A stretch of 64,000 nt of DNA from PALSA-612 sp963776735 (GCA_963776735.1 CAVZNV010000001.1:62001-126000), one strand, 5' to 3'. Positions 40,464 through 51,369 are shown, counted from the stretch's first letter. The notes: generated by a model not told the origin, from the letters alone. Numbers and translations are program-made.

Positions 40464-41596
40464 ACGAGCCCCATGCGACCGTCGGGGCGGCCCTCGGTGC
40501 GCTTGTCCCGAGCTATGAGGATCGAAGCGGCGACTGGGAGTCGGTGCTGCGGTCGGCAGCCGTCGAAATTCGCCGAACCCGGTTGCGACGGGTTGTCGTG
40601 GCCGTGGTCGTTCTCGCCGCCGTCGCGCTGCTCGCGTCCCCCGCGTTCGGGCTCGGGAGCAGACTGTGGATGTTCCTCGGCTTCTCGGCTCCGCCCGCGG
40701 TGGCGAACGCGATCGTCGAGGCCGGAGCGCCCGACCCGGCGACCGTGAGCTGGATGCGCGGCAGTGGCTTCGGCATCGAGCCCGGGAAGATCCGGGGCGT
40801 CCTCGAGCTGCGAACCGCCGCGGGGGTGATCAGGCTGTGGGCGGCTCCTACGAAGCACGGGATCTGCCGCTTCGTGGAGATCCCGCAGCGTGGCTCTTCC
40901 CGGCCGAGCGGGCCGCTCGCCTGCACCGGTCCGGCGACCAGGTACACGCGGCTCGATGCCGCGCTCGAGAGCACGCGGGACTGGCCGTCGCTTGCACGCC
41001 CGATCCTTCACGGACATGCGTACCCGCCCATCGTGCGGGTGCGGCTCGACTTCACCGACGGGACGAGCGCGCAGATCCGTCCGATCGAGGGTTTCTTCCT
41101 CGTCGGGCTGCCGGCGGGAAAGGAAGCCCGCGATGTGGTCGGCGTCGACGCGACCGGTCGCACGGTCGTATCGCAGTCGCTCATCTACAAGCCTCCGCCG
41201 CAGCCCGTGTTCCACCGGCTCTTCTCGATCAGGACTCGCGCCGGCATCGTGACGCTCGAGGTGAACCCCGTCGGAGACAGGCCGCGCTGCTACGAGGTCG
41301 TCGCCGTCAACGGCAGCACCAGCTCGTGTGACGCCACGCCGATCTCGGGCCCGGTCGATGCACCCATGTTCCAGCAGGTCGGGCCTGGCGGGTCGGTTGG
41401 TCCCCACACGATGGTCGTGATGGCCGGGCACGCGTTCGCGGGTGTCCGATCGATCACGCTCGTGCTTGCGGGGGGAGCGAGGTTCCCTGTCCCGCTCCAG
41501 GAGTCGTTCTTCATGGTCGCGCTACTGCCGGACCAGCGCCCCAGCCGCCTACTCGTCGACACGGCCCACGGGCTTGTGACCATGCACCTTCCGTAG
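40460..41596 (+). CDS. Single-pass membrane protein paired with the ECF sigma factor
   Basis: A 378-residue protein with about 45 cytosolic residues, one transmembrane helix at about 46-66 (V-V-V-A-V-V-V-L-A-A-V-A-L-L-A) and an external beta-rich domain of about 310 residues with four Cys (I-C-R-F, L-A-C-T, R-C-Y-E, S-C-D-A). Overlap with the sigma gene and the topology suggest an anti-sigma/sensor, but the cytosolic part is short and lacks the H-x3-C-x2-C zinc anti-sigma motif. The TTG at 40460 overlaps the sigma stop by 4 nt (TTGA). Function inferred from context only. Confidence 0.7.
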   Translation: MNEPHATVGAALGALVPSYEDRSGDWESVLRSAAVEIRRTRLRRVVVAVVVLAAVALLASPAFGLGSRLWMFLGFSAPPAVANAIVEAGAPDPATVSWMRGSGFGIEPGKIRGVLELRTAAGVIRLWAAPTKHGICRFVEIPQRGSSRPSGPLACTGPATRYTRLDAALESTRDWPSLARPILHGHAYPPIVRVRLDFTDGTSAQIRPIEGFFLVGLPAGKEARDVVGVDATGRTVVSQSLIYKPPPQPVFHRLFSIRTRAGIVTLEVNPVGDRPRCYEVVAVNGSTSSCDATPISGPVDAPMFQQVGPGGSVGPHTMVVMAGHAFAGVRSITLVLAGGARFPVPLQESFFMVALLPDQRPSRLLVDTAHGLVTMHLP

Positions 41597-41607
41597 AGAG
41601 GCGAGTG

Positions 41608-41790
41608 CTACGAGTCTTCGGGCGGTCCCAGGCGCGCAGCCTCGTCCGGGCCGCTCATGCCGGCGATGCGCCCGGCCTCCTGGTCGAGCTTGATGGCGTC
41701 GACGTCGACGCGATCCTCGCTCTCCTTCTCCGGTTCGCCGCCTGCCTGCTCGTCCCCGCGGAGCTTCTTGAGCCATCTACCGAGTCCCAT
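41608..41790 (-). CDS. Small acidic/basic hypothetical protein
   Basis: A 60-residue protein: basic start (G-R-W-L-K-K-L-R-G) followed by a Glu/Asp-rich stretch (E-P-E-K-E-S-E-D-R-V-D-V-D). It overlaps the 3' end of the GT4 gene by 14 nt on the same strand, so it could be the last gene of that operon. No ribosome-binding site is clear and no family is recognised; the codon composition is plausible. Confidence 0.45.
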   Translation of the reverse strand: MGLGRWLKKLRGDEQAGGEPEKESEDRVDVDAIKLDQEAGRIAGMSGPDEAARLGPPEDS

Positions 41791-42844
41791 GCAGGCATTC
41801 TAGGTAGACGCCTGTCGTTCGCTCGGCCATCCGGGCCGCGGAGAACTCCGACCGGGCGCGCGAGAGCCCCGCTTGGCCCAGCGCCTCGGCCCGCGCGGGA
41901 TCGGCGAGGATCGCGCGGACGGCATCCGCCAGGGCCGTCGCGTCGTCGACGGGCACGAGCGCGCCGGTCTCGCCGTCGACCACCAGTTCGGGCGCGGAGC
42001 CGGCCCTCGCCGCGACGACCGGCTTGCCGGCCAGCATCGCCTCGAGCATCGCGAGCCCGAAGCCTTCCCACCGCGCAGGGTGCACCACGACGGTCGCGCG
42101 GCGATACAACGCCGCGACGTCCCCGACCCGCCCGGGGAGCACGAGCCGGTTGCGCACGCCGAGCGAGTCCGCCAGGCCTTCGAGCGCAGCCCGATCAGGC
42201 CCGTCCCCGAGGACGAGCAGCGTTGCGTCCGGCAGCTCCGCGAGCGCGCGAACGGCGGTCTCGAGCCCCTTCTGCGGCGCCAACCGGCAGACGGCCAGAA
42301 GCAGCGGATCGCCGAGCTCCAACGGCGGATTCTCCGCCCACGCCTCGGGCAGCGCGTCGAGCCCGTAGTGCACGACCTTCACCTTGTCCGCCGGCAGGCC
42401 GACCTGCTCGACGGAGAACCGGCGCACGGCCTCGCTGATCGCGATGATCCGCGACGCTCGCCGTGCGAGCGCCCGCTCCACGTAGCGGAACGATCCGGCT
42501 CGGAACGGGTCCGGGTTGTGTTTCGTCGAGACGATGCGCACTCCCGGCGCCACCGCGCCGTACACGTCCGCGTGGACGAGGTGCGTGTGCACGAGATCCG
42601 GCCGCAACGGCCGCAGCGTCCGCGCGAGCCGCCAGGCGAGCACCGGGTCGAGGTCGCGCGGCGCCGAGACGCGTTCGAACGGCACCGAGAGCTCGGCGTA
42701 GAAGGGCTCGAGCACGCCGGCCGGGTCGTCGAGCCCGACGAACGACACGTCGACGCCGCGCTCGCGCAGCGCCGGCAGCAGCGTCAAGAGATGCCTCTCC
42801 GATCCACCGATTCCGCGGATCCGATGGACGTGCACGACCTTCAC
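41777..42844 (-). CDS. Glycosyltransferase family 4
   Basis: A 355-residue GT4 similar in its start (V-H-V-H-R-I-R-G-I-G-G-S-E-R-H) and acceptor half (H-T-H-L-V-H-A-D-V-Y-G) to the GT at 38818-39954, a likely distant paralogue. Donor half: C-R-L-A-P-Q-K-G near 192-199, G-D-G-P-D near 218, and E-x7-E in W-E-G-F-G-L-A-M-L-E near 260-269. The GTG overlaps the stop of the GT39 gene (GTGA). It completes a coupled AsnB, GT39, GT4 operon. Confidence 0.9.
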   Translation of the reverse strand: MKVVHVHRIRGIGGSERHLLTLLPALRERGVDVSFVGLDDPAGVLEPFYAELSVPFERVSAPRDLDPVLAWRLARTLRPLRPDLVHTHLVHADVYGAVAPGVRIVSTKHNPDPFRAGSFRYVERALARRASRIIAISEAVRRFSVEQVGLPADKVKVVHYGLDALPEAWAENPPLELGDPLLLAVCRLAPQKGLETAVRALAELPDATLLVLGDGPDRAALEGLADSLGVRNRLVLPGRVGDVAALYRRATVVVHPARWEGFGLAMLEAMLAGKPVVAARAGSAPELVVDGETGALVPVDDATALADAVRAILADPARAEALGQAGLSRARSEFSAARMAERTTGVYLECLHGTR

Positions 42845-44097
42845 GGCGCGCGCGCCCCCCGCAGCCGTCCCCACAGGTGCAGCACGGCGACGCTGGCGAC
42901 GAGGGCAAGGCAGAAGTCCCACGGCACGCGGTAGCGCGTGTCGCCCGCGAACCCCATTGCGACCACGGTCTGGTACCCGAGCATCAGCAGCACGAGCGCC
43001 GTCACGCGGCGGGGCGCGAGGAACAGTCCCCAGATCGCGAACAGGTAGAGCGGGATCTCGTACACCGGCTGCACCCACGTCCTCGCCACGTCGAGGAAGC
43101 CGCCCGCGCTCGGCCGGCCCTCCGTCTCCTGCGCGCGCGGGTCCCAGAACATCCGCAGTGCCTGCCCGGCGAGCTTCGTCTTCGCCACCGGATGGTTGAC
43201 CATGAACGACAGCGCCTTCGAGCGGTAGAAGCTCTGCTGCGCGCACTCCTTCACCGGGATGACGACGTGGTGCGCGTCGTAGTAGGCGCCTGCGTACTCG
43301 GGCGTCTTCGGCGCGCCGGGCAGGTCGGGCACGTCGTCGATCCACTTCCCGGCGGCGAGCGTCGCATACGTGTTCGCGTTGTTCGCCTTCCAGAGCGCCT
43401 TCGTGTCGGTCGAGAGCGTGAAACAGCCGACGGAGACGTCGTTGCGCACCGCCCACGGTACGAGTGCGACCACGCAGGCGCCGATGCACAGCGCCGGCGC
43501 GAGCACGACCCGCCGGTGCCAGAGGACGAAGCCGGCACAGATCAGCGGCAGGAACAACAGCCGCGTGTTGCCGAGGATCCCGAGCGCGAGCACGATTCCG
43601 AGCGCCGCCGACGTCCAGCCGAGCCGGCGCGTCGCCTTGTCGGCCGCGGTCAGTGTCAGGTAGACGATGCCGGCCGCGAGCAACTGGTCGACGATCTCGC
43701 GGTTCACGTGGACGTCGTGCCAGACCAGGTACGGGTTCAGCGTGGCCACGACCGCCGCGATCAGCCCCGCGCGCGGCGACAGGAAGCGGCGTCCCGTCTC
43801 GTAGACGATCAGTGCCGTGGCCGCGGCGACCGCAATCTGCCAGAGGCCGACCGACTCCCAGTTCCGGCCGAAGATGTAGTAGATCGGGATCAGGAAGAAC
43901 GAGTACGCGGGCTGCGTCCACGCAGACGGGTGGCCGGGGATGAAGCCGTAGGTGCCCGAATTGACGAACGTCGTCGCGAAGCTGTCCGACTTCTCGGTGT
44001 TCTGGGCCAGGATCGCGCCGCGCTCGTGGGCGAGAACGATCAGCCGCGGTACGACGCAGGCCGCGACGACGATCGCGTACGACTGCCGCCGCGTCAC
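42841..44097 (-). CDS. GT39-like integral membrane glycosyltransferase
   Basis: A 418-residue polytopic protein with about 9-10 transmembrane segments and a large extracytoplasmic loop (about 240-330), the layout of dolichyl-phosphate-mannose-type (GT39/PMT, ArnT) transferases using polyprenyl-phosphate sugars outside the cell. The usual N-terminal acidic D-E pair is not clear; N-T-E-K-S-D-S-F near 31-38 may hold the acidic site. The GTG at 44097 overlaps the AsnB stop (GTGA). It would act late, on flipped or polymerised glycan or on protein. Confidence 0.75.
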   Translation of the reverse strand: MTRRQSYAIVVAACVVPRLIVLAHERGAILAQNTEKSDSFATTFVNSGTYGFIPGHPSAWTQPAYSFFLIPIYYIFGRNWESVGLWQIAVAAATALIVYETGRRFLSPRAGLIAAVVATLNPYLVWHDVHVNREIVDQLLAAGIVYLTLTAADKATRRLGWTSAALGIVLALGILGNTRLLFLPLICAGFVLWHRRVVLAPALCIGACVVALVPWAVRNDVSVGCFTLSTDTKALWKANNANTYATLAAGKWIDDVPDLPGAPKTPEYAGAYYDAHHVVIPVKECAQQSFYRSKALSFMVNHPVAKTKLAGQALRMFWDPRAQETEGRPSAGGFLDVARTWVQPVYEIPLYLFAIWGLFLAPRRVTALVLLMLGYQTVVAMGFAGDTRYRVPWDFCLALVASVAVLHLWGRLRGARAP

Positions 44098-45953
44098 GAG
44101 ACGGCTGCCGCCGCCACGGGTTGCGCGGACTCGACCCACGTTCGCTGCCAGAGCTCGAGCATGACCAGGCACCAGAGCCGGTGCCCGTGGTCGGCGCGAC
44201 CGGAGACGTGCTCGTCGAGCAGGCGTTTCACGACTGCCGGACGGAGCTGCCCCCGTCGGCGTGCTTCCTCGCCGAGGAGCAGCTCGGCCGCGAGCGGGCG
44301 CAGCTCGTTCCGGAACCAGGCGGAGATCGGCACGCCGAAACCCGTCTTGCCGCGCGCCGCGATCTCGGCCGGGAGCTCGGAGGCGAACGCCTGCCGCAGA
44401 GCGGCCTTACCACGCCTCCCGGCGAGCTGGAGCCGCTCGGGGAGCGAGACGCCGAGCTCGAGCACCTCCCAGTCGAGGAGCGGCGAGCGGAGCTCGAGCG
44501 AGTGCGCCATCGAGGCGATGTCCGCCTTCAGCAGCAGGTCGCCGGGCAGATACGTGCGGACGTCGAGCCGCTGGAGGCCGGCGACCCCCGGGCGGTCCGG
44601 CGGACCGAGGAGCTCGGACGCCGTCCGCGCCTCGGCGACGAACTCCGGCTCCCACAGCTCGGCCCGGAGCGCGGCGGGGAAGATCTCCATCAGCCGCCCG
44701 TAGCGCTCGGCCGGAGGCGTCGCCACCGTCTCGAGGAAGCGCGCTGCGCGAGTCGCGGTCGAGCGCGGCTCGTTCGAGGCGCGTCGCAGGACGCTCGCCG
44801 CCGTGGACGCGCCGACGCTGGGCAGTCGTCCGGCGAGCCGCCAGGCCGCGTAGCGCTCGTACCCGGCGAACGACTCGTCGCCGCCGTCCCCCGTCAACGC
44901 CACTGTCACCTCGCGGCGCGCCGCCTCGCAGATCAGGAACAGGGGCAGCGCCGCCTCGTCGCCGTGCGGCTCGTCGTACGCCTCGGCCAGGCGCGGGAGC
45001 GTCGACTCGACGTCCGGCTCGAGCACGAGCTCGGTGTGCTCGGTCGCGAACCGCTCCGCCACTGCGCGCGCGTACGGCCGTTCGTCGTAACGCGGGTCGC
45101 CGAAGCCGACGGTGAACGTCCGCACGGGCTGTGACGACGCGCGGGCCATGGCCGCGACAACGACGGTCGAGTCGACCCCGCCCGAGAGCAGCGCGCCGAG
45201 CGGCACGTCCGCGACGAGGCGCCGCTCGACCGCGGCGCTGACCCGCTCGCGCACGAGGTCGAGCCACTCTGCGTCCGCGCGCGGCTCGAGCTCGCGCAGC
45301 TCGGCGTACGGCTCGATTCGCACGCTGCCGCCCTCGGCGACGAGGAGGTGGCCCGGAGGCAGCTTCTCGATCCCGCGCAAGCCGGTCCCGCCCGGCACGT
45401 ACTGCAGCGCGAGATAGGCGTCGAGCTGCGCCGGGTCGGGCTCGACGCGCAACCCGGGCAGCCGCAGCAGCGCCTTCACCTCCGAGGCGAACGCGAGCGA
45501 ACCGTCCGGCAGCTGCGCCCAGACGAGCGGCTTCTTGCCGACCCGGTCGCGCGCGAGGACGAGCCGTTCCCGCGCGGCGTCCCAGAGCGCGACCGCGAAC
45601 ATCCCCGAGAGCCGCTCGACGAACCCGAGCCCATGCTCCTCGTAGAGGTGGGGGATGACCGGCGTGTCGCCCGTGCCGCGCACCTGGTGGCCGGAGAGCT
45701 CCGCCCGCAGCGCTCCGAAGTTGTAGAGCTCGCCGTTGAAGACCGCGACGACGTCGCCGGACTCGTTCGTGACCGGCTGGCTGCCGGTCTCGAGGTCGAC
45801 GACGCGCAGGCGGCGGTGGCCGAGAACACAGCGGCCGAACGCGTCGACCGAGCCTTCGTCCGGCCCGCGGTGGACGAGCGCTGCGTTCATGCGAGCGACG
45901 AGCGACGGATCGGCGGTTCCGGACGGTGCCAGCAGCCCGCAAATCCCGCACAT
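44094..45953 (-). CDS. asnB: Asparagine-synthetase-type glutamine amidotransferase (AsnB)
   Basis: A 619-residue enzyme. Cys2 heads the N-terminal glutaminase domain (M-C-G-I-C-G), with R-G-P-D near 29-32 and N-G-E-L-Y-N near 73-78. The ATP-pyrophosphatase domain has the P-loop L-L-S-G-G-V-D-S-T near 257-265 and T-G-D-G-G-D-E near 353-359. The family makes asparagine from aspartate, but paralogues in glycan loci amidate sugar carboxylates. The coupling to a GT39 and a GT4 gene favours amidation of a uronic acid in the polymer. TACAGT lies 8 nt before the ATG. Confidence 0.9.
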   Translation of the reverse strand: MCGICGLLAPSGTADPSLVARMNAALVHRGPDEGSVDAFGRCVLGHRRLRVVDLETGSQPVTNESGDVVAVFNGELYNFGALRAELSGHQVRGTGDTPVIPHLYEEHGLGFVERLSGMFAVALWDAARERLVLARDRVGKKPLVWAQLPDGSLAFASEVKALLRLPGLRVEPDPAQLDAYLALQYVPGGTGLRGIEKLPPGHLLVAEGGSVRIEPYAELRELEPRADAEWLDLVRERVSAAVERRLVADVPLGALLSGGVDSTVVVAAMARASSQPVRTFTVGFGDPRYDERPYARAVAERFATEHTELVLEPDVESTLPRLAEAYDEPHGDEAALPLFLICEAARREVTVALTGDGGDESFAGYERYAAWRLAGRLPSVGASTAASVLRRASNEPRSTATRAARFLETVATPPAERYGRLMEIFPAALRAELWEPEFVAEARTASELLGPPDRPGVAGLQRLDVRTYLPGDLLLKADIASMAHSLELRSPLLDWEVLELGVSLPERLQLAGRRGKAALRQAFASELPAEIAARGKTGFGVPISAWFRNELRPLAAELLLGEEARRRGQLRPAVVKRLLDEHVSGRADHGHRLWCLVMLELWQRTWVESAQPVAAAAVS

Positions 45954-45961
45954 GAGGCTTC

Positions 45962-45967
45962 ACTGTA
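45962..45967 (-). promoter_or_regulatory. Leaderless-type -10 (TACAGT) for asnB operon
   Basis: Read leftward, TACAGT ends 8 nt before the ATG at 45953, in a 67-nt divergent gap. Confidence 0.45.
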
Positions 45968-46007
45968 TCCGCCCCATTCTCATGATCCTTTCGTAACGAG
46001 CTCGTTC

Positions 46008-46013
46008 TAGGCT
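46008..46013 (+). promoter_or_regulatory. Leaderless-type -10 (TAGGCT)
   Basis: TAGGCT ends 7 nt before the ATG at 46021, facing away from the asnB promoter. Confidence 0.45.
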
Positions 46014-46020
46014 CGGGACG

Positions 46021-47543
46021 ATGCGCGCGACGCTCGTGATCGCCGCTCTCCTCGCCGCCGCCGCCGTGGCTCCCGCCGCCGGCGGCGGCACCTCCCTCGT
46101 ACACCCCGCCTGGCTCGCGCCGCTCGAGCTGACTCCGCGTAGCGACTATTCGATCTTCGACCAGAGCGTCGCGGTCGACGTCCACGACAACGCGCTTGCC
46201 GTCTGGAGTGAGAACCGCCAGGGGGTCTTTGCGAGCTATCGCCCGGCAGGCAATTCATGGCAGGCCGCGACGATGTTCGACGCGTGCGGCATCGAGCCGC
46301 AGGCGGACTTCGACGGCGCCGGGAACGCGACCGTCGTCTGGCTCGAGTGCGCGCCGGCGTTCACCCGGCTTGCAGTTGCGGAGCGGCACGTCGACGGGAG
46401 CTGGACGCCTCCCACCCTGCTGTCGACGCCTGGACGGTCGATCGCCGACCCGCACCTCGAGGCCACAGGATCGGGAGCCGCCGTGATCTCGTGGATCGAG
46501 AACGACGGCCATTTCGCCGTCGTCGAGGCGTCGGCGCGGGAGCCGGTTCCACGGCCTGGGAGCCGGCTGAACAGGTCTCCTCGACCGGCGCGTCCGCGCA
46601 GGACTCGTCACCGGCCGTCGACGAGGCGGGTGACGCCGTCGTTGGTTTCACGCGCGAGGACGCGGGGGGCGCGATCGTCTGGGCGGCATTCAAGCCGGCG
46701 GGCGGTGACTGGCAGCGGGCGGTGAACCTCTCCCCGGCCGGCGAGACCGCCTTCGGCATTCTCGTCGCGATGCGCCCGAACGGATCGGCCGTCGCGCTCT
46801 GGACGCAGAGCGGGCAAGGTCGGCTGGCGACGCGCTCGCCCGCGACGGAAACGTGGATCGAGCAACCTGCGCCACTCGCGTCCTACGCGGTCCAGGACCT
46901 CATTGCCGACGCCGCCGGCGACGTCGCTGCGGCCTGGCAGTCGGACGAGGTCATGGTCGCGGAGCTGGCTGCAGGCTCGGAGACGTGGCAGGCGCCGATT
47001 GCGATCCCGTCGACCCCGCCGGGTCTCCAGACGTTCACGCTCGGCTTCGACGCCGAACATGGGCTCGTTGCCGTGTGGGGAACGGGGTTTTCGTACGACT
47101 CCGGCTCGCTCGCGGCCTCGCGGCTACCGGCAGGCGCGACCTCCTGGACGCAGCCGACGTCGACCGCAGTCCAGGGGCTCCTGTGGACGGGACACACGGC
47201 GATCGATCCGGACGGAGACGCGGTCGCGGTCTACGAGACTCCGAACGGCGCCTCGGTGGCGATCGCCATCCTCGACTCAGCGGCGTCGCGGGCCGTGTCC
47301 GCGACCGTTCCTCGGTCGGGCCGGGCCGGGCGGCGCCTCGCCTTCGTCGCGGCAGCCGCGGACATGTCGGCCGTGACCCTCCGCTGGCGTTTCGGCGACG
47401 GGAAGACTGCGACCGGCGCGAGCGTGAAGCACGCGTATCGCAGGGCAGGCCGGTATGTCGTGACCGTCGTCGCGACGGACGCCGCGGGGCACGCCGCCAC
47501 CGTCGCGCGCGCGTCCGTGCGCGTCTCGGCGGCACGCTCGTAG
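46021..47543 (+). pseudogene. Secreted PKD-domain protein, frameshifted
   Basis: A signal peptide (residues 1-21, ending A-P-A-A-G-G-G) and beta-propeller-like repeats (A-V-W-S-E-N, V-V-W-L-E-C, I-S-W-I-E-N) run in one frame up to about 46544. The same repeat pattern then resumes in the +2 frame (G-S-T-A-W-E-P, then V-V-G-F-T, A-L-W-T-Q, A-A-W-Q-S) to a PKD domain (L-R-W-R-F-G-D-G-K-T, Y-V-V-T-V-V-A-T-D) and the stop at 47543. One missing base in the CCGG run near 46543-46546 explains it. This is either a true frameshift or a sequencing error. Intact length would be about 507 residues. Confidence 0.75.
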
Positions 47544-47567
47544 TCCCGGTCTGGTCTGATTCGTCAC

Positions 47568-48332
47568 GTGAAGCGGTACGCGGTCGTGTCCTGCCACGTC
47601 GAGCGGCCGCTCGACGACGATTGCTGGTCGCGGTTCGTGGCGCTGCAGGCGAGCGCGCCCGGGGGCTTCCGGATCGCTGCGCTGATGCGGCCGCCCGACC
47701 TCGACGCCGGCGAGAGCGAGGAGCGCTGGCTCGAGCGCGCCAGAGCCGCAGCCGGGCGCGCTCCGCTCGGTCACCACACGCATTTCGTCTCGGCCGAGCG
47801 CGCGCGTCCGCCGGAGCCCGGGCCGGAGCACGCCGACCGCGTCCGTCGCGAGGCCGACTGGATGGCGGCGAAGGGACTCGCCGCGACGCTCTTCTGCGGC
47901 GGCGGCTGGTACATGGACGCGGCAGTCGCCGAGGCGGTCGCCGAGGCCGGCTACGTCGACTGCACGGCCACCGCCTTCCGGCCGCGCTACCTCGTTGACG
48001 GGGCGCCCCGCGGATCGGCAGCGTCGCCGGTGCGCGTCGCCCTCGCCAACGGCACGCACCTGCTCGAGCTGCCGTCGACGCACTCGCTGGGCATGGCCTC
48101 GCGAGCCATGCTCAAGCCGTCGCTCGGCAGCCGCGTGATCCATGTCTACTTCCACGACACCGACCTGCTCTCGGGACGGCGCCGCCGTGCCCTCACGGCC
48201 ACCCTCTCGCTGCTCGGACGTCGCCGCCGCCCGACCGACCTCGACCAGCTCGCCCACGTCTCGGCCGAGCTCGCCCCGGAAGTGCCGTTCGACCTGGTCT
48301 TTTCAGGCAGGACTGCGGGTTCCGGCCAGTAA
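47568..48332 (+). CDS. Polysaccharide-deacetylase-like protein (degenerate)
   Basis: A 254-residue protein with a CE4-like outline: H-H-T-H-F near 68-72 (metal-type His), F-C-G-G-G-W-Y near 107-113, L-P-S-T-H-S-L near 170-176 and a terminal Y-F-H-D-T-D near 193-198. The T-F-D-D-G motif of true CE4 enzymes is missing, so activity is uncertain. GTG start, with TCTGAT 7 nt upstream. It precedes the large phosphoglycosyl transferase gene by 13 nt, suggesting shared transcription. Confidence 0.65.
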   Translation: MKRYAVVSCHVERPLDDDCWSRFVALQASAPGGFRIAALMRPPDLDAGESEERWLERARAAAGRAPLGHHTHFVSAERARPPEPGPEHADRVRREADWMAAKGLAATLFCGGGWYMDAAVAEAVAEAGYVDCTATAFRPRYLVDGAPRGSAASPVRVALANGTHLLELPSTHSLGMASRAMLKPSLGSRVIHVYFHDTDLLSGRRRRALTATLSLLGRRRRPTDLDQLAHVSAELAPEVPFDLVFSGRTAGSGQ

Positions 48333-48335
48333 CAT
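48330..48335 (+). promoter_or_regulatory. Leaderless-type -10 (TAACAT)
   Basis: TAACAT overlaps the preceding stop and ends 10 nt before the GTG at 48346. No ribosome-binding site is seen. Confidence 0.35.
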
Positions 48336-48345
48336 CAACGTTTCG

Positions 48346-49860
<1,515 letters not shown>

Positions 49861-50000
49861 GTCGATCCTGAGGGTCCTCTTGGAGCGACTCCGAGTGGCG
49901 GCGAAGCCCGGGCTTGGCCCGGGCGTAGCTCGGGACGCCGTCCCGTCGCGACGAAGGGGAAGGGGGCACACGGGGGAAACCGGCCGTTTCCCCCGTGATG
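49861..50000 (+). other. 140-bp hairpin-rich spacer between the 81-bp repeats
   Basis: It contains a perfect 12-bp stem with 5-nt loop at 49969-49997 (left arm CACGGGGGAAAC), plus smaller dyads such as GCCCGGGC-TTG-GCCCGGGC and GGAG-CGA-CTCC near its start. No T-run follows the main hairpin. No coding content is recognised. It may be a folded RNA element or a terminator for the phosphoglycosyl transferase gene. Confidence 0.55.
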
Positions 50001-50142
50001 GACAACTGGTCGATCTGGCTCGACATCTCGATTCTGGCGAAGACGATCCCGGCGGTTCTGGCCCAGCGCGGCGCGTACTGAACCCCGTACGGATTCTGTT
50101 AGCGGCGCGGGTGCACGCAGGTTGCTCCGCAATACTGGCCAG

Positions 50143-51369
50143 GTGAGCAGGCGCGCTCCGAAGATCCTCGCCGTCGCCTCCGCCGTCGACCTCGACTTTC
50201 GCTACGGCTGCACTCCTGCCTGGTGGCAGCTGTGGAAGGGGATGCACGAGGCGGGTTGCGACCTGATCGTCACGCCGTATCGAGGACGGGCCGTCGAGGC
50301 GCCCTGGTGGCGCACGGAGCCGAACCCCTGCTATCGCGAGGGAGAGACCTACGCGCGCACACGAGACCTCCTCGCCAGGCTCAAGCGCGACTCGCACCTG
50401 CGGCGCCGCGAGGACAGCCCGCCTGACACGCGCTCCGACCGGTTGACGCGCGAGCTGATCTGGCGCTGGGTGACGCCGCGCTGGCAGAAGCACCTCGAGC
50501 GCATCCTCGAACGCGAGCGCGATGTCGACGCGGTCGTCGTCTTCACCGTCCCGATGAGTCACTTCCGCGGCATTCCGAGCGTGTTGCGCGGTCGCTTCTC
50601 GGTGCCGGTCGTCTTCTACGACGGCGACGTGCCCATGAGCCTGCCCGAGTTCGGCGGCATGGACACGGGCTTCAACTACTACCACGGTGCGGACCCGGCA
50701 GAGTACGACCTCGTCGTCTCCAACTCCGAGGGCGGGCTCGACCGGCTTCGCGAGCTCGGCGCGCGCCGCGCGGAGGCCGTGTTCTGGGGTGCCGACCCGG
50801 AGCTCTTCCAGCCGCTGCCGGTCGACAAGCTCGTCGACGTGTTCTTCTACGGCTACGGCGACAAGTTCCGGCGCGACTGGATGAAGGCGATGGTCGGCGA
50901 TCCGAGCCGGCGCCTGCCGCACGTCGACTTCGCGCTCGGTGGGTGCGACTTCCGTGGCGACACCGGCACCGCACGCGAGCTCGGCGACGTGCCGTTCAAC
51001 GTCTTCGGCCGCGCGATCTCGGAGGCTCGCATCAATCTCAACATCACGCGCAGCGCCCACGCAAGCGTGCGCGCGTCGTCGACGGCGCGCCCGTTCGAGC
51101 TGGCAATGGCCGGCGCCGCGATCGTCTCCAATCCGTACGAGGGCGTGGAGCGCTGGTTCGAGCCCGGACGCGAGCTGCTCGTCGTGTCGACGGCGGACGA
51201 TGCGGCCGACGCGTACCGCGAGCTGCTCGACGACCCGGGCCGGGCCGAGGAGCTCGGCCGGGCCGCCCGCGAGCGCGCGCTCGACGAGCACACCTACGTC
51301 CACCGCGCGCGGCGGCTGCTCGAGCTGCTCGGCCTGCGTGCCCCGGCGATGGTGACGGCCCGTGGCTGA
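50143..51369 (+). CDS. CgeB-like glycosyltransferase (GT-B)
   Basis: A 408-residue protein resembling the CgeB/DUF3880 glycosyltransferase group: D-L-D-F-R-Y-G-C-T near 16-24, F-Y-D-G-D-V-P near 154-160, and the C-terminal R-P-F-E-L-A-M-A-G-A near 320 followed by E-R-W-F-E-P-G-R-E-L near 340, where the family has its donor-site Glu. The GTG at 50143 is preferred over a TTG at 50122. Its stop overlaps the next GT2 start by 8 nt, so the two are likely coupled. Sugar unknown. Confidence 0.8.
   Translation: MSRRAPKILAVASAVDLDFRYGCTPAWWQLWKGMHEAGCDLIVTPYRGRAVEAPWWRTEPNPCYREGETYARTRDLLARLKRDSHLRRREDSPPDTRSDRLTRELIWRWVTPRWQKHLERILERERDVDAVVVFTVPMSHFRGIPSVLRGRFSVPVVFYDGDVPMSLPEFGGMDTGFNYYHGADPAEYDLVVSNSEGGLDRLRELGARRAEAVFWGADPELFQPLPVDKLVDVFFYGYGDKFRRDWMKAMVGDPSRRLPHVDFALGGCDFRGDTGTARELGDVPFNVFGRAISEARINLNITRSAHASVRASSTARPFELAMAGAAIVSNPYEGVERWFEPGRELLVVSTADDAADAYRELLDDPGRAEELGRAARERALDEHTYVHRARRLLELLGLRAPAMVTARG

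Noticed and set aside
43553..43572. CAACA...TGTTG inverted pair inside the GT39-like gene
   Set aside because: Five-base arms with a 6-nt centre, fully explained by coding sequence; no symmetry beyond the arms.
49880..50146. An 88-codon plus-strand frame across the 140-bp spacer and second 81-bp copy
   Set aside because: It runs in a different frame from the duplicated coding tail and matches no family; the spacer looks non-coding.
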